Origin: Streptomyces sulfonofaciens
Lineage (GTDB): Bacteria; Actinomycetota; Actinomycetes; Streptomycetales; Streptomycetaceae
DNA: 64,000 bases
Assembly (NCBI RefSeq): GCF_014656295.1
Contig: NZ_BNCD01000002.1
Span: 124,001 to 188,000, forward strand
Reading direction: 5' to 3'
Both the position numbers and the translations under genes were made by a program. Numbering within the stretch: the stretch's first letter is position 1; the number at the start of each line of letters is the position of its first letter. This document shows, one piece after another, positions 51,775-60,485 of the stretch. Under the pieces are notes generated by a model. That model was not told the origin of the DNA, did no database searches, and was given only the letters and a program-made list of their open reading frames with translations.

Positions 51775-51999
51775 ATGACCAAGGAGAGGAAACTCGGCAA
51801 GGGGGACAAGGTGACCTGGTCGAGCCACGGCAGCAAGGTCCCCGGCACGATAAAGAAGAAGATAACCAGCAGGATGCGGGCGGGCGGCCGCACCGTGGAC
51901 GCGTCGCCGGACGACCCGCAGTACGAGGTGGAGAGCGAGAAGTCCGGCCGCAGGGCCGTGCACAAACCGCAGTCGCTGCGCAAGAAGGGCGGCGGGTGA
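51775..51999 (+). CDS. DUF2945 (hypervirulence-associated TUDOR-like) protein
   Basis: 74 aa, basic. KLGKGDKVTWSSHGSKVPG and YEVESEKSGRRAVHKPQSL are the family core, a small SH3/TUDOR-like barrel. GGGAGGG precedes ATG 51775. It overlaps the next gene by GTGA; DUF2945 and DUF3140 genes are often neighbours in actinobacteria. Role unknown, possibly nucleic-acid binding given the Lys/Arg content. Confidence 0.88.
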   Translation: MTKERKLGKGDKVTWSSHGSKVPGTIKKKITSRMRAGGRTVDASPDDPQYEVESEKSGRRAVHKPQSLRKKGGG

Positions 52000-52364
52000 C
52001 CGTGGGGGAGCAAGGCCGTCGCGACGAGGTGATCGCGCAGTTCGACGAGGCGGTCAACATGACCCCCACCGAGCTGGAGCGCTGGCTGGGGACCGAGGAC
52101 TCCCGGCAGGTCGGGCAGAAGGCGTCCCGGGGCGGGGAGAGCGTGGGGCACGCCTCGGGGCGCCGCATCGCCGAGCTGAGGCAGAAGAAGAAGGGCGACC
52201 TCACTGAGGACGATCTCGCCCATATGCGCAAGGTCGTGGGGTACGTGCGCCGTCATCTGGCCCAGCAGCCGTCGGGAAGGGTGCAGGACGCACCGTGGCG
52301 GTACTCGCTCATGAACTGGGGTCACGACCCCTTGAAGGACGACGGGAACGGGTCCCGGCGCTAG
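51996..52364 (+). CDS. DUF3140 protein
   Basis: 122 aa. AVNMTPTELERWLGTEDSRQ, ESVGHASGRRIAELRQKKK and the closing WRYSLMNWGHDP are diagnostic. GTG 51996 overlaps the DUF2945 stop (GTGA); GTG 52002 is a possible alternative. Small alpha-helical protein that pairs with DUF2945; function unknown. About 440 bp with no supported gene follow. Confidence 0.88.
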   Translation: MTVGEQGRRDEVIAQFDEAVNMTPTELERWLGTEDSRQVGQKASRGGESVGHASGRRIAELRQKKKGDLTEDDLAHMRKVVGYVRRHLAQQPSGRVQDAPWRYSLMNWGHDPLKDDGNGSRR

Positions 52365-52675
52365 CCAGGGGGTGTTGTGTGGATCATGCTGGGTTCGCGT
52401 GGTCCGGCACGCGCGTCCGCGGCGGCGTCGGTCCCCGACGCTCCGCGTGGACTCCCTCCTGCGCCTTGCGGCCGCACGCACCAGACCGTTCCCCGATCCG
52501 GTTCGATCCGGCCCGATCCGAAGGCAGGACCCTGGAAGCCTCCGCTCATGGCCCCGGGAGGGCGGGACCGGACGGCGCCGGTGTGAGCCGCCGCGCCCTC
52601 CCCGGGCCCTGGCCACGGGGCGCCGACGGCCTCGGGTTCGGCCGCCGGTACGGCAGGACACGGCACGCTCCGGCA

Positions 52676-52695
52676 GGGCAGGGCAGGGCAGGGCA
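52676..52695. repeat. GGGCA pentanucleotide tract
   Basis: Four perfect GGGCA units plus a partial one before. It lies in the empty 52365-52806 gap upstream of the arginase-family gene. Confidence 0.85.
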
Positions 52696-52806
52696 CGCCG
52701 CGGCGGACGTGAGCGGCGGCCGGGACGACGGTACCTTTCGGCGGTGCGGCAGCGGGTACGGGATGTGGCCCGGCGCGGCGGCACCCGACGGCGGAGGAGG
52801 TTCGGC

Positions 52807-53697
52807 ATGCGCCGTCCGGCGGTGATCGAGGCGCCGTCCGTGCTCGGCCTGAGCCCTTCCGGGGTCGAGGACCTGCCTGCGGCACTGCTCGACGCCGGTC
52901 TGCCGGCCGCTCTCGGGGCGGAGTCGGCCGGGCGCGTCGAGGCTCCGGAGTACGACCCGCGGCGGGACGGCGACACCGGGATCCGCAATCCGGCGGGCAT
53001 CGCCGAGTACTCCGCCCGGTTGGCCGACACCGTCGGCGGGGTCCTCGACCGGGGCGGGTTCCCCGTGGTCCTCGGCGGGGATTGCAGCATTCTGCTCGGC
53101 AACCTCCTTGCCCTGCGGCGCCGCGGACGTCATGGGCTGCTGTTCATCGACGGCCACACCGACTTCTACCAGCCCTCGGCCGAGCCCAACGGTGAGGCGG
53201 CGTCGATGGAACTCGCCCTGGCCACGGGGCGGGGACCTCGCCTGCTGGGTGATCTCGAAGGCCGCGGTCCGCTGGTGCGTGATGAGGACGTCGTGGCCTT
53301 CGCCTTCCGCGACGCGGACGAGTCCGCCGCTGAGGGCATGCAGCCCCTGCCGCCCCGGTTGCACGCGATCGACCTCGCCGGCGTGCGCGCGGTCGGTGCT
53401 GCCACGGCAGCGCGCCGGGCGGTCGACCGGCTCGCCGCCGCAGCGAGCGCCGGGTTCTGGGTCCACCTGGACTCCGATGTCCTGGACGACGCGATCATGC
53501 CCGCCGTCGACTACCGGCTGCCCGGCGGACTGAGCTGGTCCGAACTGGAGGGAGCCCTGGGGGCGGCGCTGGCGGACGAGCGAGCCCTGGGACTCGATGT
53601 CACGATCTTCAACCCCCGCCTCGACCCAGATGGGAGCATCGCGGCCCGTCTCACCGAGTGCCTGTGCCGCGGGCTGTCCGCGCGGACCGGTCGGTGA
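52807..53697 (+). CDS. Arginase/agmatinase-family ureohydrolase
   Basis: 296 aa. Mn-ligand motifs: GGDCS at residues 90-94 (His of the usual GGDHS is Cys), DGHTD at 115-119, and Asp222/Asp224 in HLDSDVLDD. The Pro of the canonical DxDxxDP is also changed. Fold and length match arginases, but the altered first ligand makes the substrate uncertain. GGAGG precedes ATG 52807; a longer open frame upstream is GC-rich noise. The stop codon lies in a 9-bp tandem repeat (53690-53723). Confidence 0.82.
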   Translation: MRRPAVIEAPSVLGLSPSGVEDLPAALLDAGLPAALGAESAGRVEAPEYDPRRDGDTGIRNPAGIAEYSARLADTVGGVLDRGGFPVVLGGDCSILLGNLLALRRRGRHGLLFIDGHTDFYQPSAEPNGEAASMELALATGRGPRLLGDLEGRGPLVRDEDVVAFAFRDADESAAEGMQPLPPRLHAIDLAGVRAVGAATAARRAVDRLAAAASAGFWVHLDSDVLDDAIMPAVDYRLPGGLSWSELEGALGAALADERALGLDVTIFNPRLDPDGSIAARLTECLCRGLSARTGR

Positions 53698-53723
53698 CGT
53701 CGGTGACGTCGGTGACGTCGGTG
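53690..53723. repeat. 9-bp tandem repeat over a stop codon
   Basis: Three full GTCGGTGAC units (53690-53716) and a partial fourth; the first unit contains the TGA stop of the arginase-family gene. GGTGGA-type repeats continue to about 53790. Confidence 0.9.
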
Positions 53724-53807
53724 GATCTGGTGGAACTGGTGGATCCGGTGGGGCGGGTGGATCGGGTGGGGCGGTGGGGAGGCGGGTGGTGTGGTGGCCG
53801 ACCGGCA

Positions 53808-54689
53808 TCACCTCTGCCGTAGGGAGACACCAAGAGCGCGGTCGAGGGCCTTACCGGGCTGCGAACGTCGTTCCCGGGCGGCAGGTCGCGCCAACCGGTG
53901 CCGCCGGTGGACGCGACCGGTGGCGGTGTACCACTGGGTGGCGAGAACGGCGGCAAGAGCGGCTTCGACCAGATCGCCGCCGTAGTACATCAGCCGGGCT
54001 GCCGTGTGCAGGTCCGCGGCCGTGAAGGAGGTGCCCGGCGGGGGTGCGGCGTAGAACATCCCGGCGAGGACGGTGTGGGCCCATCCAGCAGCCAGCAGGG
54101 TGGTACCGCGCCAGGCCGCACTCCACCGGCGGCGCACCGGGTCGAGCTGGCAGACGGCCGACGTGAACAGCAGGCCGGCGGCCAGGACGTGGGCGTGCAC
54201 CGCCGCACCGAGCACCGGCTGGTGATGGGCGGCGGCCAGCAGGGGCGTGCGGTGCAGCAGCCACAGGCCGCCGAGGTCGAGGACAGCGGCCAGGGGCGGG
54301 GTGAGCAGCCAGGCAGCGGGCCGCGAGTGCGCCACGGCCAGCAGGCCGCGCCGCGCCGGTCCGGGAGGCAGGGCACGCAGCGTCAGTGTGAGGGGCCGGG
54401 CCAGGGCCAGCAACAACGGTGCCGCCATGGCGGTGAGGAGGTGCCGGGCCACGTGGACGGTGAACGGACCGCCCGGCAGCGGGGCGGTCATCGCGAGCAC
54501 GAGGATGGTGCTGCCGGCGGTGAAGGAGGCGTCCCGCAGGCGGGGCCAGGCGTCCCCGCGCCGTCGTAGCCGCGCGGCGGCCGCCAGATAGGCGACGGCG
54601 GCCGACACGACGGCCGCGGCCACCGCTGCCCCGACGGCCCCGGTACCGGTCCCGGTGGCGGGGTGGGCCTGGGTCTGGGCGAGGATCAT
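53808..54689 (-). CDS. CtaG-like (caa3 oxidase assembly) membrane protein
   Basis: 293 aa, very hydrophobic, about seven membrane segments. His-rich features typical of the caa3_CtaG family are visible: FTVHVARHLLTAMAAPLLLA, HHQPVLGAAVHAHVLAAGLL, and MYYGGDLVEAALA. CtaG-type proteins help deliver copper to cytochrome oxidase. ATG 54689 overlaps the stop of the DUF2243 gene by ATGA; the two are often adjacent. Confidence 0.87.
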   Translation of the reverse strand: MILAQTQAHPATGTGTGAVGAAVAAAVVSAAVAYLAAAARLRRRGDAWPRLRDASFTAGSTILVLAMTAPLPGGPFTVHVARHLLTAMAAPLLLALARPLTLTLRALPPGPARRGLLAVAHSRPAAWLLTPPLAAVLDLGGLWLLHRTPLLAAAHHQPVLGAAVHAHVLAAGLLFTSAVCQLDPVRRRWSAAWRGTTLLAAGWAHTVLAGMFYAAPPPGTSFTAADLHTAARLMYYGGDLVEAALAAVLATQWYTATGRVHRRHRLARPAARERRSQPGKALDRALGVSLRQR

Positions 54690-55177
54690 GTGCGCGTCCG
54701 GTGTGGTGCGCGGCTGCCCGCACGCACGGTCAGGGCGGCGCCGATGAGCAGCAGGGCGAACCCGGCCAGGTTCCACGCCCAGTCGTAGGGGGTGAGTTCG
54801 ACGCCGTAGCGGATCTGGTGCAGACGCAGCAGCTTGTGGTCGACGATGCCGTCGAAGAGCTGGAAGGCGCCGAGACCCAGGAAGAAGCCCGCCCAGGCAT
54901 GCGCGGGTGCGAGTGCACGGCGTCGGCGCAGGTCGGCGAAGAGGGAGAACCCGGCGACCAGGGCCAGCAGCTCGCCGGTGTGCAGCAGTCCGTCCGTCAG
55001 CAGGGCGAGGCCGAAGGTGGAGCGGTCGTAGAAGTGGTGCCAGTGCAGGATCTGGTGGAAGAGGATCTCATCGACCGCGGCCATGACGGCCACACCGATC
55101 AACGCGCACACGGCCAGTGACCGGCGCGGCTGAGGACGGTCGTCGTACCGGGCCGGCGGGGCCGGTTCGCTCGTCAT
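54686..55177 (-). CDS. DUF2243 membrane protein
   Basis: 163 aa, four membrane segments. Signature DEILFHQILHWHHFYD in the first loop and FQLFDGIVDHKLLRLHQI. His-rich and usually found with CtaG-like genes, as here; a role in metal or oxidase handling is plausible but unproven. ATG 55177 fits the family; the leader carries a triple 10-bp repeat (55185-55214). Confidence 0.88.
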   Translation of the reverse strand: MTSEPAPPARYDDRPQPRRSLAVCALIGVAVMAAVDEILFHQILHWHHFYDRSTFGLALLTDGLLHTGELLALVAGFSLFADLRRRRALAPAHAWAGFFLGLGAFQLFDGIVDHKLLRLHQIRYGVELTPYDWAWNLAGFALLLIGAALTVRAGSRAPHRTRT

Positions 55178-55184
55178 CGCTCGG

Positions 55185-55214
55185 TGCCTTCTCGTGCCTT
55201 CTCGTGCCTTCTCG
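55185..55214. repeat. Triple 10-bp repeat in the DUF2243 leader
   Basis: Three exact tandem copies of TGCCTTCTCG. On the coding (minus) strand each reads CGAGAAGGCA, so three Shine-Dalgarno-like GAAGG elements stand in a row before the start codon. Repeat number could vary and tune translation. Confidence 0.85.
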
Positions 55215-55412
55215 GGTGTTCTCAGGCTTCTCGGTGTCTTCCGGCTGTGTTCGGTCTCCTCGGCGGGCACACCCCCGGGTGCGGTACGCCTTCCCCGGAG
55301 GGCCGCGCCAGGCCCGCTGCTTGCGGCATCCGGGTGAGGTCTCCTGCTGTACCCATGCGCTTCACCGGGCCGGACCAGTGCTGGGTGCCCGCGTGCGGGT
55401 ACTCCTTGCGAC

Positions 55413-55928
55413 ATGATGAAGCGCGCACTGTGGCAGGGCCTCCTCGCCGGCACGGCCGGGGTGGTGGTGATGACGCTGGGGGAGAAGGCCGAGCAGCGCC
55501 TGACCGGCCGGCCCGGCTCCCACGTCCCGGCGCGGACCCTGGAACGGGTGGCGGGGATGCCGGAGCGCCCCGGGCGTCAGCCGGTGCCGGTGAACTGGGC
55601 GATGCACTACGGCCAGGGCATCCTGCTCGGTGTGCTGCGGTCGGTGATGGCGCACGCGGGGCTGCGCGGACCGCTGTCGTCGGCGAAGTTCACGGTGGTA
55701 CGACTGACCAACGACCAGATCCTGGAGAACGCCACCGGCGTGGGCGCCCCACCGGAGACCTGGCCGCGTGGCGAACTGGTCGTGGACCTGCTGCACAAGG
55801 CCGTCTACGCCTTCACCACCGGAGCCGTCGCCGACGCCCTGGCCGCCCGCTCGGGCCCAGGCCCGGGACAGCGGCACGCCGCGATGCGCCCGGGACGGCA
55901 CACGGACGTCGGACCGCCGCCGCGCTGA
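55413..55928 (+). CDS. Membrane-associated hypothetical protein
   Basis: 171 aa. One clear hydrophobic segment near the start (LLAGTAGVVVMTLGEKAEQ) and two weaker ones (HYGQGILLGVLRSVMAHAGL; YAFTTGAVADALA). Similar actinobacterial proteins are annotated only as hypothetical or DUF1440-like. ATG 55413 or 55416 can start it; the ribosome site is weak. Divergent from the DUF2243 gene. No partner suggests a role. Confidence 0.65.
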   Translation: MMKRALWQGLLAGTAGVVVMTLGEKAEQRLTGRPGSHVPARTLERVAGMPERPGRQPVPVNWAMHYGQGILLGVLRSVMAHAGLRGPLSSAKFTVVRLTNDQILENATGVGAPPETWPRGELVVDLLHKAVYAFTTGAVADALAARSGPGPGQRHAAMRPGRHTDVGPPPR

Positions 55929-56066
55929 AGCGGTGAGCGGGGGCGCACCGCCTTCCAGGTGAGGCCCGGCCCCGTCCGCGCCGGCGCCGGAACGGCGGCC
56001 TCCTCCGGGCCGCCGTGTTCTCGAACCTCGGCCGGCAGTCCGCCGAAGGCGCGGTGGTGACGAGAA

Positions 56067-56354
56067 TTACTCCCGGCATTCCGCTACGCAGGCGCCCAGC
56101 ATCCACTCACAGCAGTGCCGAAAAGAACCAGCCGTGTCGTCATTCCGGTCGTGGAACTCCGTGATGATCCGGCCGTCCTCGATACGTGACACTCCCACTT
56201 GCTCAGTGAAGTCGATTTTCAGTACGTCACGTTCGCGCCTGACGCACCGTACTGAATACCTGTCGGCGGCCTCGGGGTACTCGGCGAACACCTCGTTGAT
56301 TGCGGCGAAGAACTCCGGGTCTCGCTCCGGCCCGCAGGCGGGCTTTGCGTCCAT
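56067..56354 (-). CDS. Small conserved protein of unknown function
   Basis: 95 aa. CGPERDPEFFAAINEVFAEY and IDFTEQVGVSRIEDGRIITE read as a compact alpha+beta domain; the end RHCCEWMLGACVAECRE has four Cys, possibly a metal site. ATG 56354 has GGGAGAG upstream. Similar short proteins occur in other Streptomyces without assigned function. The following 56355-56960 stretch (606 bp) shows no gene I can support. Confidence 0.7.
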   Translation of the reverse strand: MDAKPACGPERDPEFFAAINEVFAEYPEAADRYSVRCVRRERDVLKIDFTEQVGVSRIEDGRIITEFHDRNDDTAGSFRHCCEWMLGACVAECRE

Positions 56355-56960
56355 GGCTACTCTCCCAAGGGTCGGGTGCTCCCCCTCCCCGGCAGCCATG
56401 GTCCTTCGGTTGCGACGCAGGCGCCACTCGGCCCGTGCCGCGGCGTACATGCATCCAGGACTGGAGGCGGCCGGTACTTCCCCGGAACATCTCGCGATCA
56501 CGGATCGGGCGCGAAGGAGGCCCACTGGGTGCGGGGTGCAGGGAGCTGTTCACAGGAACCGGGAGACCGTTGCCGTGGCTCGCTCGCATCGGATATCGCT
56601 ACAGGCGCCAATAAAGCAACGCTCCGCAGGAATGTGCATACCGGTCTTCAGGTCTGCCGTCCCGTTCTTCCGTGCTGTCGAGGATCGGGGACCCGCCGCC
56701 ACCGGGACGACGGGCGAGGAGGGCGCGCGTGGCGGGGTCGGTTCGCCGTCGGGGCCCGTGCGAGCGTGGCGTAGCCTGCCGCATCCCAGGTCGGTCTGCC
56801 CCCGGGCGGGCCGAGCCGGCCGTCGCGTCGGAACTGCTGGTTGTCCCAATCCCCGCCGGCATCACGCGGCTTCAGCTCCACGGGGTCCGGATGCGGTCCC
56901 GCGACAGCGCCCGCACCAGGTCCCGCCCGAACCGCAACCCGCCCATCCAGGGGCCCCGGT

Positions 56961-57188
56961 TCAGGGGGAGAGCAGGGAGTCGTCGTGCGGACGCGCGCCC
57001 GGCAGATGGTGGCGCGCGGCCACCAGCGCCGCGTCGATGTCCCGGGTGCCCGTGGAGACGCACAGGCTGTAGGCGAGGTCGTCCATGCGCCGGCGTGCCT
57101 GCGGCGAGCCGTTCTCGGCATGCAGTGCACGCAGCGCGGTGTATTCCTCGACGAGTTCGTGCAGAACCACCGGATGGGCCAGCAGCAC
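56961..57188 (-). CDS. DUF5133 family protein
   Basis: 75 aa. GTG 57188 has AAGGAGG seven nt upstream. AHPVVLHELVEEYTALRALH and DLAYSLCVSTGTRDIDAAL match the small Streptomyces DUF5133 family (helical, about 75 residues). Function unknown. Single gene. Confidence 0.85.
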   Translation of the reverse strand: MLLAHPVVLHELVEEYTALRALHAENGSPQARRRMDDLAYSLCVSTGTRDIDAALVAARHHLPGARPHDDSLLSP

Positions 57189-57668
57189 GGTCGAGCCTCC
57201 TTGTCGGTTCGGGTGTTCGGCGCCTGGCGCCGGGTGCGTCGATGACGGGACCGGTGCTCCGGTGCCCGTCCCGCCCGGCTCCAAACGTCAGGGCGACGCT
57301 GCCGGGCGGGTGACCCCGGACCGCAGGAGGGTCAACCGCAGAAGGGCCAAGGAGCGCCATGGAGCGCCAAGGGGGTGCCAGGGTGTCAAGAAGCCCCGGG
57401 GGAGCGCCGCCGCGAACGGGTCGCGCATGACGACAGCCTCGGCACGCCGGTGCAACCGGGCCGTGCCGGCGCATCCTCTCTGGTCGCGACGCCGTGCCTG
57501 CTCCGCCCGGCGGCAGCGTTATGTCCGTGAAATCCAGAATGCCCGATCAAGAGCCTTTCTCCGGTCGACGGAAAATCATCGATGATGCCCTCGTTTACCT
57601 GGAACTTGTTGTTGCATGACCAACTCTTGGTTAATCTGCTCCTGTCGGTGATCAGGAGGTAACGGTCA

Positions 57669-57713
57669 GTGGTGACCCATCCACACCTGACACTCCCCAC
57701 AAGGGAAATTTGA
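57669..57713 (+). other. Possible 14-codon leader ORF
   Basis: GTG 57669 stands nine nt behind a perfect AGGAGG (57654-57659) and opens a 14-residue frame ending at TGA 57711-57713 (VTHPHLTLPTREI after the start). It lies in the 747-bp gap 57189-57935 within an AT-richer patch (57570-57720), 220 bp before the isocitrate-lyase-family gene. It may be a leader peptide or a relic of a longer gene. No other gene is supported in the gap. Confidence 0.3.
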
Positions 57714-57935
57714 GAACGCGTCTTCCCGCGTCCCGTCCAGGCAGGTGCGCACCGCATACGGCGGCCTGCAGGGGCACGGGACCACGCACAGGCCGAGGGC
57801 GCGCCGCATGACGCGACGAGCCCCCGGCACAGCCCGCTGACGTGCTGTGCCCCGTCGCCGGCCGGAGCTTCGCAGGCAGAGGCCGGCAGGACCGCACGAC
57901 CCACGTCAACGTAACCAACTCCCGGGAGGGTACCC

Positions 57936-58802
57936 GTGAAGCACCCCCAACGGCTACGCGCAGCGGTGGCCGAAGAAGGCACGACGCCGCTCATCGGCGT
58001 CTTCGACATGTTCTCGGCGTCGGTGGCCGCCCAGCACTACGACGGCATCTTCGTCTCCGGCTTCGGCTTCGCCGCCTCCCACTACGGGCTGCCGGACATC
58101 GGGTTCATCGCCTGGCCCGACATCGTCAACTTCACTCAGCGGCTGCGCCTGGCCTTCCCCGGGCAGCACCTCCTGGTGGACATCGACGACGGGTACGTCG
58201 ACCCCGAGACCGCCTGCCACGTCGTGCAGCACCTGGAGGCGATCGGCGCCTCAGGGGTGATCCTCGAGGACCAGAAGCGGCCGCGGCGCTGCGGGCACGT
58301 GGACGGCAAGCAGGTGCTCCCGCTGGAGGAGTACCTGGAGAAGCTGAACATGGTGCTGGAGTCCCGCCGTGATCTGGTGGTGGTGGCCCGCACCGACGCC
58401 ACCGAGGAGGACGAGATCCTGCGCCGAGCCAAGGCGCTGGCGGCCACCGACGCGGACGTGATCCTGGTGGACGGGGTGCGCAGCGTCGACTGGATCCGCA
58501 GGGTGCGGGCGGTCATCGGCGACAAGCCGCTGCTCTTCAACCAGATCGCGGGCGGCAGATCGCCGCGGCTGTCCCTGCCCGAGCTGTCCGCGCTGGGCGT
58601 GAACGCCGCCATCTACAGCACCCCGTGCCTGTTCGCGGCCCAGACCGCGATCCACGGGGCGCTGACCGAGCTGAAGCGGGCGGACGGCCGGCTCCCGGAG
58701 CACACCCCGGGCAGCGTGGGCGTCCAGGAGTCCCTTGCCCTGCTGGAGAAGAACATCAGCCGGCACCACGGCCGGACCCCCGCAGAGGTGGGCGCCGGCT
58801 GA
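57936..58802 (+). CDS. Isocitrate lyase/PEP mutase superfamily enzyme
   Basis: 288 aa, TIM-barrel. Metal-binding DIDDGYVDP and active-site loop EDQKRPRRCGHVDGK resemble methylisocitrate/2,3-dimethylmalate lyases more than PEP mutase (which has EDKTGLK). It would cleave or form a C-C bond next to a 2-oxo acid carboxylate. The start follows GGGAGGGT about seven nt upstream. Single gene; terminator-like stem at 58828-58868. Confidence 0.85.
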   Translation: MKHPQRLRAAVAEEGTTPLIGVFDMFSASVAAQHYDGIFVSGFGFAASHYGLPDIGFIAWPDIVNFTQRLRLAFPGQHLLVDIDDGYVDPETACHVVQHLEAIGASGVILEDQKRPRRCGHVDGKQVLPLEEYLEKLNMVLESRRDLVVVARTDATEEDEILRRAKALAATDADVILVDGVRSVDWIRRVRAVIGDKPLLFNQIAGGRSPRLSLPELSALGVNAAIYSTPCLFAAQTAIHGALTELKRADGRLPEHTPGSVGVQESLALLEKNISRHHGRTPAEVGAG

Positions 58803-58827
58803 CGGTCCGCGCTCCCCGCTGACACGG

Positions 58828-58868
58828 GCGGGGCTCCGGCCGAGCCGTTGCGGTCCGGGGCCCCGCCT
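58828..58868 (+). terminator. Terminator-like stem after the lyase gene
   Basis: GGCGGGGC (58828-58835) pairs with GCCCCGCC (58861-58868), with inner complementary CTCCGG/CCGG. The remainder of 58803-59137 has no gene. Confidence 0.6.
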
Positions 58869-59137
58869 TCCCCTCCCGCCGTCGCCCGGGCGGCCGTCCG
58901 GATCGTTTCGGCCGTCCGGGGCGCTCGGGCTGTCCGGGGCGCTGGGCCGGCAGCCCCGGCACGCTCCTCGGCCTGCCGCGGCAACCGCGGCACGAGGGGA
59001 CGGCTCGTGCGGAATGACGCGCCGTCGTGCCCGCGGCGGCCCGCCGTGCAGGGGCGCCGACGCCCGTGCGGCCGTGCCCTCGTCCCCGATGCCCCCGGCT
59101 CACACCCCCCGTCCTGACCGGAAGGCGAGCCCTGCCG

Positions 59138-60193
59138 ATGTCCCCCTTCACCGCACCGCACACCCTGCTGCGCCGCGTCGACCGGTACGTCCTCGCGCTG
59201 CTCGCCACGGTCGGTCTGGCCGCGCTGCTCCCGGCCGGCGGCGGACCGGCCGAGGCGCTCGACGTCGCCACCAAGGCGGCGGTGGGGCTGCTGTTCTTCC
59301 TCTACGGCGCCCGTCTCTCCCGCGCCACGGCCCTGGCCGGACTGCGCCACTGGCGCCTGCACCTGCCGATCCTGCTGTGCACCTTCGCCGTCTTCCCGCT
59401 GCTGGGCCTGGCCGCCGGTCTGCTGCCGACGGCGTTGCTCAGCCACGATCTGGCCACCGGAGTGCTCTTCCTGTGCCTGCTCCCCTCCACGGTGCAGTCG
59501 TCCGTGGCCTTCGTGTCGATGTCGCGCGGCAACGTCGCCGCCGCGATCTGCTCGGCGTCCTTCTCCAACCTGCTCGGCGTTCTGCTCACCCCGGCCCTGG
59601 CCGCCCTGCTGCTGACACACGGCGGCGCCGCCGTACGCTTCTCGACCGAGCGCGTGATCGACATCGTCGTACAACTCCTGGTGCCCTTCCTGGCCGGTCA
59701 GTCGGTGCACCGCTGGATCGCGCCCTGGATCACCCGGCACAAACTGCTCACCACCCTCACCGATCGCGGCTCCATCCTGCTGGTGGTCTACGCCGCGTTC
59801 AGCGAGGGCATGAACGAGGGCATCTGGAGCCGGGTCTCCGCCGGGCGCCTGCTGTTCCTCGCGGCGCTGTGCGGGGTGCTGCTGGCCTCGGTGCTGTGGC
59901 TCACCGGGCACTCCGCGCGCCGGCTCGGCTTCCCGCACGAGGACCGGATGACCGTGGTGTTCTGCGCCGCCACCAAGAGCCTGGCCAGCGGCCTGCCGAT
60001 CGCCACGGTGCTGTTCGCCGAGGCCGAGGTGAGCCTGGTCGTGCTGCCGCTGATGCTGTACCACACCATGCAGCTCATGAGCTGTGCGGCGCTCGCCCGG
60101 CGCTGGTCCGGCACCCCCGGTACCGGGCCGGCGGACTCCGCCCCGGTGCCCGGGCCCGACGCCCCCCGGCGCGCCCCCGGGCTGCGTGGCTGA
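59138..60193 (+). CDS. Bile acid:sodium symporter (SBF) family transporter
   Basis: 351 aa, ten membrane segments expected. SBF signatures: [19 protein letters not shown] early, [20 protein letters not shown] in the core, [20 protein letters not shown] near the end. Such carriers move organic anions with Na+. ATG 59138 has GGAAGG about 12 nt upstream. Substrate unknown. The C-terminal 30 residues are Pro-rich and probably unstructured. Confidence 0.9.
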   Translation: MSPFTAPHTLLRRVDRYVLALLATVGLAALLPAGGGPAEALDVATKAAVGLLFFLYGARLSRATALAGLRHWRLHLPILLCTFAVFPLLGLAAGLLPTALLSHDLATGVLFLCLLPSTVQSSVAFVSMSRGNVAAAICSASFSNLLGVLLTPALAALLLTHGGAAVRFSTERVIDIVVQLLVPFLAGQSVHRWIAPWITRHKLLTTLTDRGSILLVVYAAFSEGMNEGIWSRVSAGRLLFLAALCGVLLASVLWLTGHSARRLGFPHEDRMTVVFCAATKSLASGLPIATVLFAEAEVSLVVLPLMLYHTMQLMSCAALARRWSGTPGTGPADSAPVPGPDAPRRAPGLRG

Positions 60194-60485
60194 CCCGCAC
60201 GGGTCTCGTACGGCGGCACCGGTCGCGCCCTCGGACCGGGGGCCCTCGCCCACCTGCTGCCGTCGGACGGGGTCGGGAGCGCCCCGCCCGACGGCCGCGT
60301 GCAAGAGCCCACCTCCACCGCTCCCGGCTGAACGGTCCCGCGCCCGCCGCCGTTCCTCCTTCCGTACACCCATACGGAGAACGACCTCTCGCAGTGCGCC
60401 CCCCGCGGGCGGCCGCCTCCGAGAGGCGCGGGTGCACAGGAGCGGATGCCGGCCCTGTGCGCCCACGAGCACCAAGGAGAACGCG

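Noticed and set aside
52372..52806. 145-codon N-terminal extension of the arginase-family gene
   Set aside because: Arg-rich GC noise including the GGGCA tract; the family N-terminus and GGAGG site place the start at 52807.
39309..53697. D-cycloserine-like pathway (racemase, ATP-grasp and arginase-family genes all present)
   Set aside because: The arginase-family gene is about 10 kb away beyond unrelated genes, the racemase is MurI-type rather than DapF-like, and the O-acetyltransferase, serine-synthase-like and heme genes are missing.
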